A stretch of DNA of 64,000 bases from Metallyticus violacea (Eukaryota; Arthropoda; Insecta; Mantodea; Metallyticidae), in assembly GCA_030762175.1 (NCBI GenBank), contig CM060841.1:9821001-9885000 (forward strand), in the 5' to 3' direction. Position numbers and translations under genes: made by a program. Every line of letters begins with the position of its first letter. Position 1 is the stretch's first letter. The notes below the pieces were generated by a model. The model saw nothing but the letters and a program-made list of their open reading frames with translations. It was not told the DNA's origin and made no database searches. This document shows positions 21,709-33,927 of the stretch, in pieces.

Positions 21709-21779
21709 AGACTGCTACTTCTGCTTGAAAATATATGTGGAAAAGTTTCAAGTCCTGACTGTTAAATATCCATCTTTAG

Positions 21780-22885
21780 ATTCAGCAATTCGACGTTGCT
21801 TTATGGACCAGGATTCCAATACCAACTCCACCAGATGATATGACATTGACCGAAGTAATTCAAAGTGTTCCTGATATTCAAAATGAATTACAGTATGGTC
21901 TCGATTTTGTGTAAGATGTTACTATAAATGAACCTTAATTTCTAACACAGGAGGATTGAAATGTTTAAGTAAATGCAAGGCAGAATTACTTGCCTCACGA
22001 TAGAAAGGCTGAAAGCTGCTGCTGGGTGACTCCAAAGTATGTTTCTTTAGCCAATACCAAAAGGAATTTGAGCATTTGTTTTCTAAAGAGGAGGACCTAG
22101 CTACTGCAATCATGCTGAGAATTTGTTGCAGTCACTGGGAGTTGAGTATAAACCCAAGGATTGCTGTTTATTCATAAACTCCTCGAAAACAAATTTGAAA
22201 ACAGGGCTGCTACAATGAAACAAACATCCATTCATTCCTGTAGTCCATGCAGTTGGTATGAAGGAACGTCATGAGAATATGAAGATTTTGCTATTCGATA
22301 TCAAATATGACAAGTATTCTTGGCAGATATGTGTGGATTTAAAAGTAATACCTATTTTACTTGGGTTACAGCTTGGCTATACTAAATTTTGTTGTTTTTT
22401 TGTGCAAATGGAATAGCAGAGATAAAAGTAATAATTATATAAAAAAGAAAACTGGCCAAAGAGAGAGTCACTTGGTCCAGGACAAGGAAATGATTTTTTT
22501 CAGCCACTTGTAAGTTCTGAAAAACCTTTATTACTTCCTCTACATATCAAACTAGGATTGATTGACAATTTTGTGAAAGCAATGGACCGTGATGGCAGTA
22601 CATTTCTCATCCTGAAAAGTAAGTTCCCAAACTTACTGCAGGTCTGAAAACTATAAGATCAAGGGATGTAATGTGTCTTTAAAGCACGCTTTCTACACTC
22701 CTACCTCTATTTCTTCCCTGAGAACCTAAGGGCTGACAAATACGGGGAGCGGTTCCACCAGAACCTCGCGGAAATGGAAAGGCGCTACAAGGAAATTTGT
22801 TTGCAACTACTGTTGGACACTGAAGAGAGATGCTTCTCAAGCGCAGTATAGCCGCAATTCTACTTCACATACATTTTAGTTGAAT
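21780..22885 (+). pseudogene. Decayed arthropod multi-copy gene (uncharacterised family)
   Basis: In order and in shifting frames I see a CKAELLASR-like start, VIPILLGLQLGYTKFCCFFV-like residues near 22350-22400, a KRESLGPGQ-like stretch, and LPLHIKLGLIDNFVKAMDRD with GSTFLILKSKFPNL near 22540-22640. After these come FFPENL, GERFHQNLAEMERRY near 22750, and CWTLKRDASQAQYSRNS before a TAG near 22884. This exact series belongs to a protein family present in many copies in arthropod genomes, usually annotated as uncharacterised; I infer a transposon link from its copy number. It is strongly decayed. The SINE-A at 21413-21708 sits just upstream. Confidence 0.65.
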
Positions 22886-23970
22886 AAACCAATTCCAGCT
22901 AAGATATTGTAAAACATAGACATGGGAAAGGTTTCTGCTGCAATTGCTCAAAAAACCCTGGGTGATGGGAAAGTTCTGTAAAAAGATTTGAAATCAGCAC
23001 AAAATCACTCAGAATTGTACACTGTTCCCCTTTTAATAGGAAAAAGTTTCAGTTTTCTTGACCAGTGATTATCGTTAGTTTAGATATACTTTTAGAAGTT
23101 GTGACAGGTCTTCATACCCACGCATGCCCGAGTGAATGCATTTATATAATTTAAACAGTAATAATTATTAAATATTATGTAGCCTGCAGTAATAAGCGAA
23201 AAAATTTCATGTTTTAGAAATATATATTTGGCTATCTGAACGCACACCTCCTTAAGAGAGGGAAAGGCTGCCTATTGCAATCTCTTGTGCCCTCACTTGC
23301 TGATAATGGCTCAATCAATAAGTCTTTCTATTATGGCAAAGTGTATGCAGGTGTGCGGCATGGGTGGAACAATAGATCTTTTGTATCCTTAGTTGCTGGG
23401 GATGCTCGGAAATTCGTTGAAGTTAGATAGGGAACAGGTGTTGGCGTCATTACATTCAATGATGATGAGCTCTCCTCAAAGAGGAGTCAAAGAGCTGATG
23501 AACTTACAGTGAAATGTTTGGGAGCACAAGAGCTCACCAATAATATTTGAATATTTTGAAGGCTTAGATTCGTGGGTGCTTGTCTGTGAACCCCGTGAGC
23601 TCTCACGAACAAGATCAGTCCCAGATACAGTAGGAAAGTGAAAGACAAGAGGCACAAAACGTAGTGTTGGGGCGGTATATGCAATTTCAGGCAGCGTAAG
23701 TAGCTCGTGGCGTTAATGTCAAAGAGATAACAAACCAGGTGCCTGACAACAAAGTGTCGTGTGAATAAACATTTCTAGGTGTTTAATGAAACAAATGGTC
23801 GTGTGATTTGAACCCTTCCCTTTCATCTCCCTCCTCCCGTGACTACGAGAGCACAAAAGGCGACTTCGGGCCCCTGAAAGACCCGGGGTATACGCAGTAG
23901 GACCCACGGATAACCACAGCAATGTCCATACAAAAACCGCTTCAAAGTGAATAAAAAGCTGTAACAGTTG
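22886..23970. other. Spacer, no gene recognised
   Basis: Mixed composition; a GC-richer block at 23240-23960 has no coding match I know. Minus-strand open frames at 23487-23684 and 23719-24021 appear incidental. Confidence 0.4.
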
Positions 23971-24175
23971 TTTTTTTTTTTTTTTTTTTTTTTCCCATTT
24001 ACGTAAGCTTTTTAACATCACAGGTCAAGTTTTATTCAATTCAGAACGTGAAACGGCCGACAAATTTTGCTCAGAGGCCTCATCTTTCAGGCTTGAGGTT
24101 CTTTTTCGTGCCATAAATGTTAGGATTTTTACGCCCGAAATAGGTCCTGGCCGGGATAGAACCCGCGATCTTGGG
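23971..24175 (-). mobile_element. SINE-B copy, internally deleted and head-truncated
   Basis: Starts with a T-run (the A-tail reversed), then the degraded 3' hairpin and body (CAAATTTTGCTCAGAGGCCT). About 50 bp of the middle body are missing between GTGCCATAAATGT and TAGGATTTTTACG. It ends in the anticodon arm at GATCTTGGG, so the A-box part is lost. Confidence 0.88.
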
Positions 24176-26320
24176 AAATTGTAGCGAAGAGAAAAAAATG
24201 TTTAATTCACTGCTATGAAATGAACCCACTGTATATATTGGTAAAGGTGCCGAAATAAGATCTGCTTAAATACTGGCGCTTAGAACACGTAAATAATGAC
24301 ATTTCAGAATACAAATTACTATCTAATACTAATTGCACACATTCATATTACCAATATATACAATGTAAACAAAAAAGTGATGGTATAGTAATTCGACTAC
24401 ATTTTCTCCTTAATGGCTAGATCCTTCCCAAAGAAAAATGTATAATTTTGTTGTAAATATGAATAATTCAATACATTCTGCCAATCCATTTCTCACATTT
24501 ATGAATAACAGTGAAAACATAGTGTTTATTCCTCGTTTTACATATCATTGCTTAAAGAATAACGCATTTTAAACACCAAGAGTAATAATTTTAAGTAAAC
24601 TCATACATGAGCAGTTGAACACACACAATAGAAAGAGAAGGAATATAATTGCAACGCACCTATTTAAACAAAACAAAACAAAACATCTTGCTGCTTTTCA
24701 TGGCAGCAAACTTATCGATGACTGTTTGCTTACTCTGAAATCTGCTGCATGAAGTTTGTCTTTGCAGTAAGCGATGCACAAATACTTTTGTATAATTTTA
24801 AATGATAGTTTGCTTAAATTAACACTTGGAGTTGGTATGCCCAATTTTTTCTCTACTAATGGTCAAAAGAAATAGGCTTAGAACGTAAGCGTTGTATGAT
24901 GTTAATATTCTTAACATTTAATTAACACAAAACGAAATAAAGCAATACTTCATACGAACATTTATTAGCCCTCATTCAGTAACAGCTTACTTCTAACGAA
25001 GCAATCTATTGTCGTTACATGATAGCCGTGCAGACAGTCTGCATGAGAGCTTGTTACTTCAAATGATTGTTTTGTAGTATTGACTCTAAGTCGTCCCTTA
25101 GTAAATATGACTGTGTTGCCCTTAATTATCTGTTCATTATAATTTTCCAATAGTCTTATAAATCTTTAATTCAACTTTGTAACGCAACAAAAATTAATTT
25201 GTATAAATGTTATGGGCAACTTTTCTAGAAACAACCGTGAAGAAAGGTGACGTTTCACGTAGTGCATACACATAACCATTCTTATGAGCGGAGTCCGGAA
25301 GTTAAGCAAAATGTCTTTCCTATCTGGGAGGATGCGTTTAAGATTAAGAAAGAAACGAACATGTCTCCGTACATTTTGGGTCGATAGGGCCAGTTTTCAT
25401 TTAGCACTTTCATGTCTATTTTGGCTTCTGTTGCCTATTTTAAGGTTTAAAGTCTTTCATGCTCAATTTGGATCGTAATGTGTTTTTTCCACGATATTTT
25501 TTTAATTTTAAAAAGCACATAAAGAATTCCAATATATTGAAGTGAAAAAAGGTTTAAAAATCAAATGACATGTTCACCTAACCAAAATATCTTGCTATAT
25601 ACTTCTTTCTTTTCGAGCAGTCAAAACTTTCTCCTCAACCCATTCACTTAAGCTCTTCTTCATTAGTGAAATGAACGTATGGTTACCTCAGGCATACGAA
25701 TACAAGGAAACAGATAGGATGAGGGAAGTACTGTAGTTTTGAAAGTCCTGGCGAATCGATCTGCGCGAGACAATTCCAGAAAATTTGTGGTAGGGATAAG
25801 TTCTGAACTACATAAATGTAACAAACAACAGCAAGTGAGAAAGGTGGGAGCGGTACAGCTGTGCAATAAACCGTTCCTACAATGTGTTCACTACGAAAGT
25901 AAGAGAGATAATAATTCAATTTTCCTATAAACGCATAAACATAAAATGAACTCGATCAGAAACCAGTGCGCATCTTTTGCCAGGACTGTTCAAAATACTT
26001 TATTTTGTCTTGATACACATTTTCATGATACCCTGAAAGGTGGATGTTCTGTTGTAATTGGTATGAGTCCTTTGTTTTAAATATGCTCCAGTCACTTTCT
26101 CTCATCTACAAACTGAGACATTTGTTTGTGTCGCGACTGCAAATTAAGTCCCCTTCAGATAACACTTGGCAACAAAAAAGTCCCCTTCAGACAACAACAA
26201 ACATCAAGCGCAAATCATGTCCCCCAGAATTCTTTATTAAGCATAAAAGTGTAATTTTTGGGTTTACACAACCAGCAACCTCCCAGGAGTGGCTCCTGAG
26301 TAATATAGCTGCATTCACAC
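24176..26320. other. AT-rich spacer
   Basis: Includes a short AAAAC repeat at about 24666-24684 and a 14-bp word (AAGTCCCCTTCAGA) occurring twice near 26145 and 26178. No gene recognised. Confidence 0.5.
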
Positions 26321-26327
26321 TATCATG

Positions 26328-26614
26328 ATTTTATTATTTTTTTAATAGTGCTTAACGCCCATTTTCACTCCTGAGGCACCACAGGCGGTGGACACTGATG
26401 ATACATGAAATGAAATGATATATTTTTTTTAAGGAAGGAAATGTTCCAGGCCTAAGTTTAGGTCACCTACCCGGGATTTGCCATTTATAAGGACTGAGGA
26501 GAAAACCTGAAAAAAAAAAACTCAGTCAGGGAGGACGGTCTTGGCGGGATTCAAACCCTATACCTCCCACTCACGAGTCCGTGCCTTAACAACTTCGGCC
26601 ACCTGTGGCGATGA
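26328..26614 (-). mobile_element. SINE-A copy with 7-bp flanking repeat
   Basis: Reverse copy from the head (TTCGGCCACCTGTGGCG, 26595-26611) through B box complement and body to GTGCTTAACGCC. TATCATG at 26321-26327 and 26615-26621 is a possible target-site duplication. An A-run of 11 has expanded in the body near 26510. Confidence 0.9.
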
Positions 26615-26621
26615 TATCATG

Positions 26622-27154
26622 GTTAGACTTTCGTGCTGAAATTTTTGCTCGTCCGTGGCCCATTAAGTTACCTTCAGATTTAAGCTCAATGAGAACGCTT
26701 GAATTGCCGTAGTTAATGAAATGAAAGGGCTGAAGGGTAGAAAGGAGACCTGAAAACTTGGAAGAACACGTTCGAGGAGTGTGGGAAAGCTTACATATGT
26801 GAAGCACTTGTTTCGTTCGTGCCAAGGAGACTTTGTGCTTGAAGAAAAAGTTGGTGAGAAGACTGCTAAAATTGAGCACAAAGAATTATTACATTGGTTT
26901 AAAAATAAACGTTTAATTTGAACTTAACCTATTCCGCAAATGAAATAAATGCTATCAATGATTATTATTAAATTAAATAAGCGTCTCCGAAAGACTAGAA
27001 GCTGTATCCTTAAAACATTGACAGGGAGGAGTGCAGGAATATTGTTTCAGACATAAAGCTATAAAGAGTTACGTGTATTTGAAGCAGACGCTTGTGTAAA
27101 AAGTGCAATTTTCGAGGGTATATTATTCATTTCTTATACGGGCCTCCTTATATC
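26622..27154. other. Spacer
   Basis: Nothing recognised; two overlapping minus-strand frames at 26586-26881 lack known motifs. Confidence 0.45.
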
Positions 27155-27165
27155 GAGAGCCAATG
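27155..27165 (+). repeat. Target-site duplication, left copy
   Basis: GAGAGCCAATG, repeated exactly at 27384-27394, brackets a 5'-truncated SINE-B. Confidence 0.88.
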
Positions 27166-27383
27166 TTTTTCGGCTGAAAAAATCCTAAGTAAGGCTTCCT
27201 TCGGAAGGGAAGTAAAGCCGTGGGTCCCGTGTCGTACATTTACGGCACGAAAAAGAACCTCAAGTCTGAAAGAAGAGGTCTCTGAGCAAAATTTGTCGGC
27301 CGTTTCACGCCCTGAATTGAAGGGACGCTGATGACCTGAGGTGTTAATGAGCGTCCATAAATAAACCAAATAAAAAAAAGAGA
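27166..27383 (+). mobile_element. 5'-truncated SINE-B with target-site duplication
   Basis: The copy starts abruptly inside the body (TTTTTCGGCTGAAAAAATCC) right after the left duplication and keeps the complete 3' part, including the hairpin and an AATAAACCAAATAAAAAAAA tail. The tRNA head is missing. Because the duplication sits directly at the truncation point, the loss happened during insertion, the signature of incomplete target-primed reverse transcription. It lacks promoter boxes and cannot be a source copy. Confidence 0.93.
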
Positions 27384-27394
27384 GAGAGCCAATG
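27384..27394 (+). repeat. Target-site duplication, right copy
   Basis: Exact second copy of the 11-bp word at 27155-27165. Confidence 0.88.
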
Positions 27395-28176
27395 CAACGC
27401 TTCTTATGCTGTATTTGCGAATTATACGCCTGACCTTGCACCGGGTGCCATACTTAGTCAAATGACTTGCTCCTAGCACGTAAAACAACACTGAAGCTGA
27501 GGAATTTCGGATTAAGAATTCGATGCCATCCGAATTATTTGCTAACTCTGTTATTCACGTATCATTTTAATTATGATTTAAGATATGCGTCATGATTGCA
27601 TTTAATCCACACTCTGGACATAGTAAACACCTGACAATGCAGCCAGCCTAGAGTAACCATTCTCTGAAACTGTGATACGCATGTCATGATCTTCACAAGC
27701 CCTCCCACGGGATCTATGAAACATTACAGTGCTGTTAATAGTATTCATTCTCGCATTTATAGATACAAACAATGAAGTATGAGGAAACTAAAGATAATAC
27801 TATGTATTAAGGTAAAAATTACAATCAATTTTAAGGAAGGGACTTTCAAATAGGTAAGCAGAAAACGAAAGTGGACCGGGCTGTTCGTTCACTCGTATGC
27901 ACCTCCGTTTCCTTGGCAATAGCACACGCATCTTACGGCAACGAACTGCGGGCTATCAAAGAAGGTCGTGAAAGTATTGATGTCTTTCATAACTTAATTT
28001 TGTGAAAAATCGTTCTTTGTACTCGTTTATCTACAGAATAAATGTAGAAACACTTTGGAAAGTGTAAAATCACAACTCAGAATACAAATTGCTCTCACAA
28101 AACCGGATAGATCAGGGCTTGTTAGTGAAATGCTGCATCAACCAGGGATTAAAATCAACAAATCATGTTGTGTCAA
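27395..28176. other. Spacer
   Basis: No gene or repeat recognised; a GC-richer pocket lies at about 27870-27960. Confidence 0.45.
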
Positions 28177-28185
28177 CATATATTG

Positions 28186-28477
28186 TGACCGCCACGGGTG
28201 GCCGAGGTCGTTAAGGCGTGGACTCCTGAGCGGGAGATCTGGGTTCGAATCCCGCTAGGACCGTCTTCCCTGACTGGGTTTTTTTCAAGGTTTTCCTCTA
28301 TCTTCATAACTGGCAAATGCCGGGAGGTACCCTAAACTTAGGCCTGAAACGTTTCCTTCCTTAAAAAATATCCCTTCACAATATATCATTTCATTTCATG
28401 TATCATCAGTGTTCTGTGTCCAGTGTCATCAGTATGGCGCTTCAGTAGTAAAAACAGACGTTAAAAACTACTCAAAT
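28186..28477 (+). mobile_element. SINE-A copy with 9-bp target-site duplication
   Basis: Head at GCCACGGGTGGCCGAGGTCG, B box GGTTCGAATCC, complete body. A short local duplication near the 3' end (GTGTTCTGTGTCCAGTGTC) differs from other copies. Flanked by CATATATTG at 28177-28185 and 28478-28486. Confidence 0.94.
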
Positions 28478-28486
28478 CATATATTG

Positions 28487-29961
28487 CAGTTATTATTGAA
28501 ATTAGTATTTTATACACTTTTTGAATACAATATTATACTGATGTGTATTACATTATGAAAGGATATACCACAATAAACATGCAAATATTAAAAAGTATGC
28601 ATTTATTTCGTTTCTTATATCTTTATATTTTATAAACTCATAATAAACAATTTTAAATGAAATAAATATTTAAATGCAGTATTTTAAACTTTGAGTTAAA
28701 TCTTAGGCAAGAGATCTTCAAATGGTATCCAGGGTCAAGGAAAAGTTGAGTGCCACTGGCCTAGAGGATATAGCTTTCTTCCCTTACAACTTAATTTACT
28801 AATGCATCAAAATTTTATTTTGGCAAAACGCATCTACATGCTAACTATTATGTTGTTTAACATATTTATGAAAACATAACTTCTTTTACGCCATTTTCAT
28901 TCGCGTTATGACGTTAAAGAGAGGGTTAAACTGCTCACTCAGTTCCGACCCCTTTTTCGATAGTTCTACTTACTAGTAATAAAATTAAAGGAGGAAGGAG
29001 TAATCAAAACTTATGTTATTTGTTCGTGGGAAGGCTATATCTTTTTTATACTAAATTTTATCTATTTTTTACTTTTTTCATTTATCAAAAACATTTAACA
29101 TTTTTCCCGTATTCCTATACAGCACGTCTTCATTTATTTTACAGGAGCGTATGTAATTATGACAGAAACAGTTGCAGTCATTTTAATTAGCCCTTTCATT
29201 CGTTAAAATTTAAACAAAATGTTTTTTTTTAAAAAAACCAAGAGAAATCAGATGACAGGATCTAGTGATAGAATTGCACCGCTAATTAAAAATGTACAAA
29301 ATATATTTGCGTAAAATTTAAGCATTATTGTGCTGTAAATGGAAAGTATTTAAAAAAAACTTAATTCATGTTTAAGCTCGGAAAAATGTGTTTATTCCCA
29401 TAAATATTAGCTTGCAATTGTGTAAAAAATGCAATACGAATTCTAAAATGTCAAATATTAAAGTAATACAATTTTATTTATATAACAGAATAATAATAAA
29501 TGCATTTAAAAGAGTGAATTATACAGGAACATATTTTTCATTTTTCATTTAAAAATATTCTCAATTATATAACATATAATAATGATCTGTTAATTGAGGT
29601 AATGAATTGAGATGACCGAGAATTTCTTAAACAAAACCTTTCATTGAATTTGCATATTGTGTTAATTTTGTAAAAAATAAACTAGTAAATAAATCTGTGC
29701 TTGTTATTCGCTTTAAATGTGTAGATGGGGTGCAGTGTTTTGTCCACTAGCATCCTATTTCATGAAAATAAAGTCCGTCAAGGAGGGTCTGCGTAAACTA
29801 AGCGAATCCCTCACCAATACTTTCATTCCTTCTGAATTCGCTTATGCGTAACAAGCGAATTTATGATAAGTTGCAGAATGAGCACGAATAGAATTTTACA
29901 AAGGTACAAATTATTATTTTAATGACAAGTGGTTATACTTATTACGAGTTACACGTAAATT
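28487..29961. other. AT-rich spacer
   Basis: Long AT-rich stretch without genes or recognised repeats. Confidence 0.55.
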
Positions 29962-29973
29962 GTCATTAAATAG

Positions 29974-30268
29974 TGTCGGCCCAGGTGGCGTAGTGCTTAC
30001 CATACTTGCCTCCTACACCCAAGAACGCGGGTTTGAACCCGGCCAGGACCGATGGATTTTTTCGGGCGTAAAAATCGTAAGTATGGCTTCCTTCGGAAGG
30101 GAAGTAAAGCCGTGGGTCCCGTGTCGTACATTTATGGCACGAAAAAGAACCTCAAGCCTGAAAGAGAGGCCTCTGAGCAAAATTTGTCGGCCGTTTCACG
30201 CTCTGAGTTGAATGGGACGCTGATGACCTGAGATGTTCCTGAGAGCGTCCATAAATAAATCAATCAAA
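29974..30268 (+). mobile_element. SINE-B copy, full length, 12-bp target-site duplication
   Basis: Complete head with cloverleaf-like pairing and B box GGGTTTGAACC, complete body and 3' hairpin (with TTCCTGAG in the loop instead of TTAAAG), tail AAATAAATCAATCAAA. GTCATTAAATAG at 29962-29973 and 30269-30280 is an exact duplication. One of the youngest-looking copies. Confidence 0.95.
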
Positions 30269-30280
30269 GTCATTAAATAG

Positions 30281-31181
30281 AGCTCTGCAATTGCATTATT
30301 TTAATGTTATATATTTAGGCTGTTGCTAAATGGCAGAGTAGTGGAGTTTTGTGTCAAGTAGTGGGTTTATTTCGATCATTGTTAATTGAATATAAATAAA
30401 TCGAACACTATACAAAGAAATTTAAATTAACAGTGGATATAGTTGTAGTTTGAGTAAAACTGTTGTTTCAAAACACAGGAAGTATACACATTTTCAGTAG
30501 AAATAGATTTTATCCTGAAGATTTCAGAGAGCCATGGAAAAAAAATTGCTGGTATTAAAACTGGTAAAATAGATTTTTTTTTTGTTTAAATACGTATGCT
30601 ACCACATTTTATTAAATTTTCTCTCTCTCCCTCTCTGTTGGATAGTTCAGCCACTTACGTTTGAGAATTAATTATAGTTATTAAGATATTAGAAACTGCG
30701 ATCCATGTATATTCAACAGTAGCAGCAGTAAAGTATTGCCGCAGGCCGCCGCTGCCATCTTTACATAGACAAAATGCTACTCCTGCCATGTCACGCCTTC
30801 AAACTAGCTCGTTTACAGTGCAACTCCCGGAAAAATTACAGTTTAGTTACTGATGAAGATGGGGAAATACCATCTTCGGAACCACAATGAACTACCGTTT
30901 CAAAACAGAGGCTGGAAAGCATTGCGAAATAAATAATGACCATTAATGCAGTTCCATTTCGTTCTAGGCGTGATTGACTGGCTTTCGGAAAATCCCTTCA
31001 TTTAGGATAAAGATATAAAACCCCTCTGTTAACGATTGATTTATGCAAAAGAGGCTCTCTCCCAATGAACAAATCAATCGCACGCAGTAAAATCACATCA
31101 ATTGCGAAAACAGCGCTTCGCTCATCGTATCAAATAGTATTTTCCTGAATGTAGTAATGAATTTGATAACTGAAAGCTTAC
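30281..31181. other. Spacer
   Basis: Short CT-rich tract at about 30621-30638; GC-richer pocket at 30720-30800. No gene recognised. Confidence 0.45.
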
Positions 31182-31188
31182 TTTAGGT

Positions 31189-31458
31189 GACCCCCACGGG
31201 GGGCGAGGTCGTTAAGGCGCTGACTCGTGGGCGGGAGGTCTAGGGTTCGGACCGTCCTCCCTGACTGAGGTTTTTCCTTGGTTTTCCTCAGTCCTCATAA
31301 ACGCCAAATACTGGGAGGTATCCTAAACTTAGGCCTGGAATATTTCCTTCCTTAAAATATCTTTTGTCAATATATCATTCCATTTCATTTCATGTATGTT
31401 CACCGCCTGTGGTGTCCCAGTAGTAAAAACCGGTGTTAACAACATTCAAAAAAATTAT
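31189..31458 (+). mobile_element. SINE-A copy, possible 7-bp target-site duplication
   Basis: Head CCCACGGGGGGCGAGGTCGT. The B box is damaged: GGGTTCGGACC results from a small deletion. Body and tail present (CAGTAGTAAAAACCGG then TGTTAAC). TTTAGGT at 31182-31188 and 31459-31465. Confidence 0.9.
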
Positions 31459-31465
31459 TTTAGGT

Positions 31466-32011
31466 TTTTTCTTGCGTGAACTTAAACATGCAGTGAAAAA
31501 AAGCAATTTTAATAAAATGTTGCATCGATTAGCTTTGTTTTGGAATGAAGATAATTATAAAATAAACAAATTAATGAAAATAACTGATAAAATATAAAAC
31601 TTAATGTTTGGAAAAGCCCAGAAACTCAGGTGAATATATCGCTAATTAACTTGATTTCGGGATAAAATAAGTTGTCATGCTAAAAATGTTTTCTCTCTTT
31701 TTCTTGTACCGTTATAACAAAAGCAATTCTTTATCAATAACACTAATAATAGTATCAATGACATGCATTCGTAAGGAAAACAACAAATCAATATATCTAG
31801 GATGTTTCGATTATTGGCCTTTTTATACATTATATATGAAAATCGTCCAATTCATACCTTTTCTTTTATAGTACCAGTGCCAATATTTTCCTGTAATTTA
31901 ATTGGGTTTAACAAATGTTTGTTGTGACGAGATAATTACTTCCATTTCGAAACCGAATATTGCTAACATTATCCAAAATCCAGTTGCAAAAATTTACTTC
32001 ACTCCCCAGGC
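31466..32011. other. AT-rich spacer
   Basis: Nothing recognised. Confidence 0.5.
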
Positions 32012-32126
32012 ACCACCAAGGGTGATCGAGGTTGTTAAAGTGCGGAATCGTGAGCGTAAACTTAGGCCTGGAACTTTTCCTTCCTTAAAAATATCTTTTG
32101 TCAATATATCATTTCATCTCATTTAT
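32012..32126 (+). mobile_element. SINE-A copy, 5' part, interrupted by a SINE-B
   Basis: Diverged head (CACCAAGGGTGATCGAGGTT) joined by a ~95-bp internal deletion to AAACTTAGGCCTGGAAC, then the body as far as CATTTATCATCAGTA. The sequence resumes at 32434 on the other side of the nested SINE-B. The deletion removed the B box, so this copy is an old, inactive one. Confidence 0.9.
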
Positions 32127-32134
32127 CATCAGTA

Positions 32135-32433
32135 ACTTCGGTCCTGGTGGTGTAGTGGTAACTATACTTTAGGCCCAAGATCGCGGGTTCAAACCCGGCC
32201 AGGATCGATGGATTTTTTCGGACGTAAAAATCCTAAGTATGGCGTTCTTCGGAAGGGAAGTAAAGCCGTGCGTCCCGTGTCGTACATTTACAGCACGAAA
32301 AAGAACCTCAAGCCTGAAAGAAGAGATCTCTGAGCAAAATTTTTCGGCCGTTTCACGCCCTGAATTGAATGGGACGCTGATGACCTGAGATGTTAAAGAG
32401 CGTCCGTAAATAAATCAAATAAATAAATAAAAG
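32135..32433 (+). mobile_element. SINE-B copy nested inside SINE-A
   Basis: Full-length copy with intact tRNA-like head (GGTCCTGGTGGTGTAGTGGT), B box GGGTTCAAACCC, body, hairpin at 32372-32405 and a tail of AAATAAAT repeats. CATCAGTA, part of SINE-A, is duplicated at 32127-32134 and 32434-32441. Low divergence suggests a recent event. Confidence 0.95.
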
Positions 32434-32490
32434 CATCAGTATCCACCGCCTGTGGTGCCTCAGTAATAAAAAACAGGCGATAAACACTAT
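32434..32490 (+). mobile_element. SINE-A copy, 3' part after the nested insertion
   Basis: Continues CATCAGTATCCACCGCCTGT and GGTGCCTCAGTAATAAAAAA to GGCGATAAACACTATT, completing the element that began at 32012. Confidence 0.9.
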
Positions 32491-33642
32491 TAAAAAAAAG
32501 TACCGGCGTGGCTGCAATTCCTGCACAACAGTTATCGTATAAGGTTTTAATTGTCCATAAAAAGTTGAGGTTTGCGAAATTCCTATTTTCTGTGCAAACT
32601 TCGCAGAGAGGTGTTGAATTTTAATCTAACCTTTCTCCAATTTCGTCAAGTTTATCCTCGGTAAACAAAGGCGGTCCCCAAATCTATTCATACGGTATAT
32701 CTGTCACCGTTTAACTCTTCTGTAAGAGTTTTGTTTTCAAACACGAATTAAACATAAAATCAGGCGATTTAAAGTGTATTGAATTTTTGGCATTATAACA
32801 GCACACAAATAAAGCTAAAATATTTCGTTTCACGACACTTGTTAAAAATTCGAACGGCACAAAGACAACGCTCCAACTATTTTAAGCGGAGACACTGAAG
32901 GGCAAAGAAACCAGGTAATAGCACGTTCTTGGCTTTGCTAGACGCGCTCTATAGGATGAACGTCCACTTGAAAGCACTATATAATACTTGTCTAACCGCA
33001 ATATTTTATGAAGTTGTATCAACCAGGTCACCATAACTGTGAGATAATATCAATATATAATTGTTATTTGCAGATCACTCAACTGGTCTACATTAAAGTT
33101 ACCTCATAGTACAAAACTAAATATTAATGCTAGTTGTATCTTGCCTCCAGCTTATTGTCATCCAAATAATTCAATATCTCAAAAGCACTTAAAATGTCCG
33201 AAGGCCTTGTGTAATGTTTTACGAAATTTGTTTTTAGGGATGTGCAAAGGGAAAGCAAAATTAATTAATAACAAATGTTTCTTTGTAAAGCGGTTTCTTT
33301 CTTGGCAGATGTCATGCCTTAACTAACGAGATAAACATCGAATTACAAAGGTAAGCCCATAGCATTTCAGGCATCATGAGTGTAATAAATGATTTTCGAA
33401 AGAAACTTAAGCTATAAATTGCACATTTAAACAGAAATTTCTCTTCACACGTTCTAATTTTAAAATCTATTATAAAAACATTGAATGGCTGAGTGAGATT
33501 TTCCATCTTTTGTCCAGCATCTGGAAATCCTAGCGATAGAATATGGTGACAGATTTTGACATTTTTTAACACTTGAACCAGTGATGAGCTTGAAATTTTC
33601 TAAAAGGGTAGTGTTGAAGAATTAGAAATGAAATTCTAAATA
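32491..33642. other. Spacer
   Basis: No gene recognised; minus-strand frame at 33312-33572 appears incidental. Confidence 0.5.
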
Positions 33643-33649
33643 TTTAAGA

Positions 33650-33920
33650 TTACCTTTTTTTAATAGTGTTTAAAGCCCGTTTTTACCACTGAGGTGGACT
33701 CTGATAATACACGAGATGAAATGGTATATTGGGAAAGCAGTTTTTTTTTTAAAGAAAGGAAACGTTCCAGGCCTAAGTTTAGGGTACCTCCCCGAACTGA
33801 GGAGGACTGAGGAAAACCTGAAAAAAAACCCAGTCAGGGAGGACGGTCCTGGCGGGATTCGAATCCCAGACCTTCCACTCACGAGTCCGCGCCTTAACGA
33901 TCTCGGCCACCCGTGGCGGT
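33650..33920 (-). mobile_element. SINE-A copy with 7-bp flanking repeat
   Basis: Reverse copy with a well-kept head (GGCCACCCGTGGCGGT at 33905-33920) and B box complement (GGATTCGAATCC). Parts of the 3' region and of the middle body are deleted. TTTAAGA at 33643-33649 and 33921-33927. Confidence 0.92.
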
Positions 33921-33927
33921 TTTAAGA

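Noticed and set aside
24666..24684. AAAAC repeats as a SINE or LINE tail
   Set aside because: No retroposon body adjoins it; treated as simple sequence.
32372..32405. CTGATGA in the SINE-B 3' end as a hammerhead ribozyme core
   Set aside because: A hammerhead also needs a GAAA after stem II and a cleavage site before the core; here the sequence after CTGATGA has TTAAAG and no GAAA in place.
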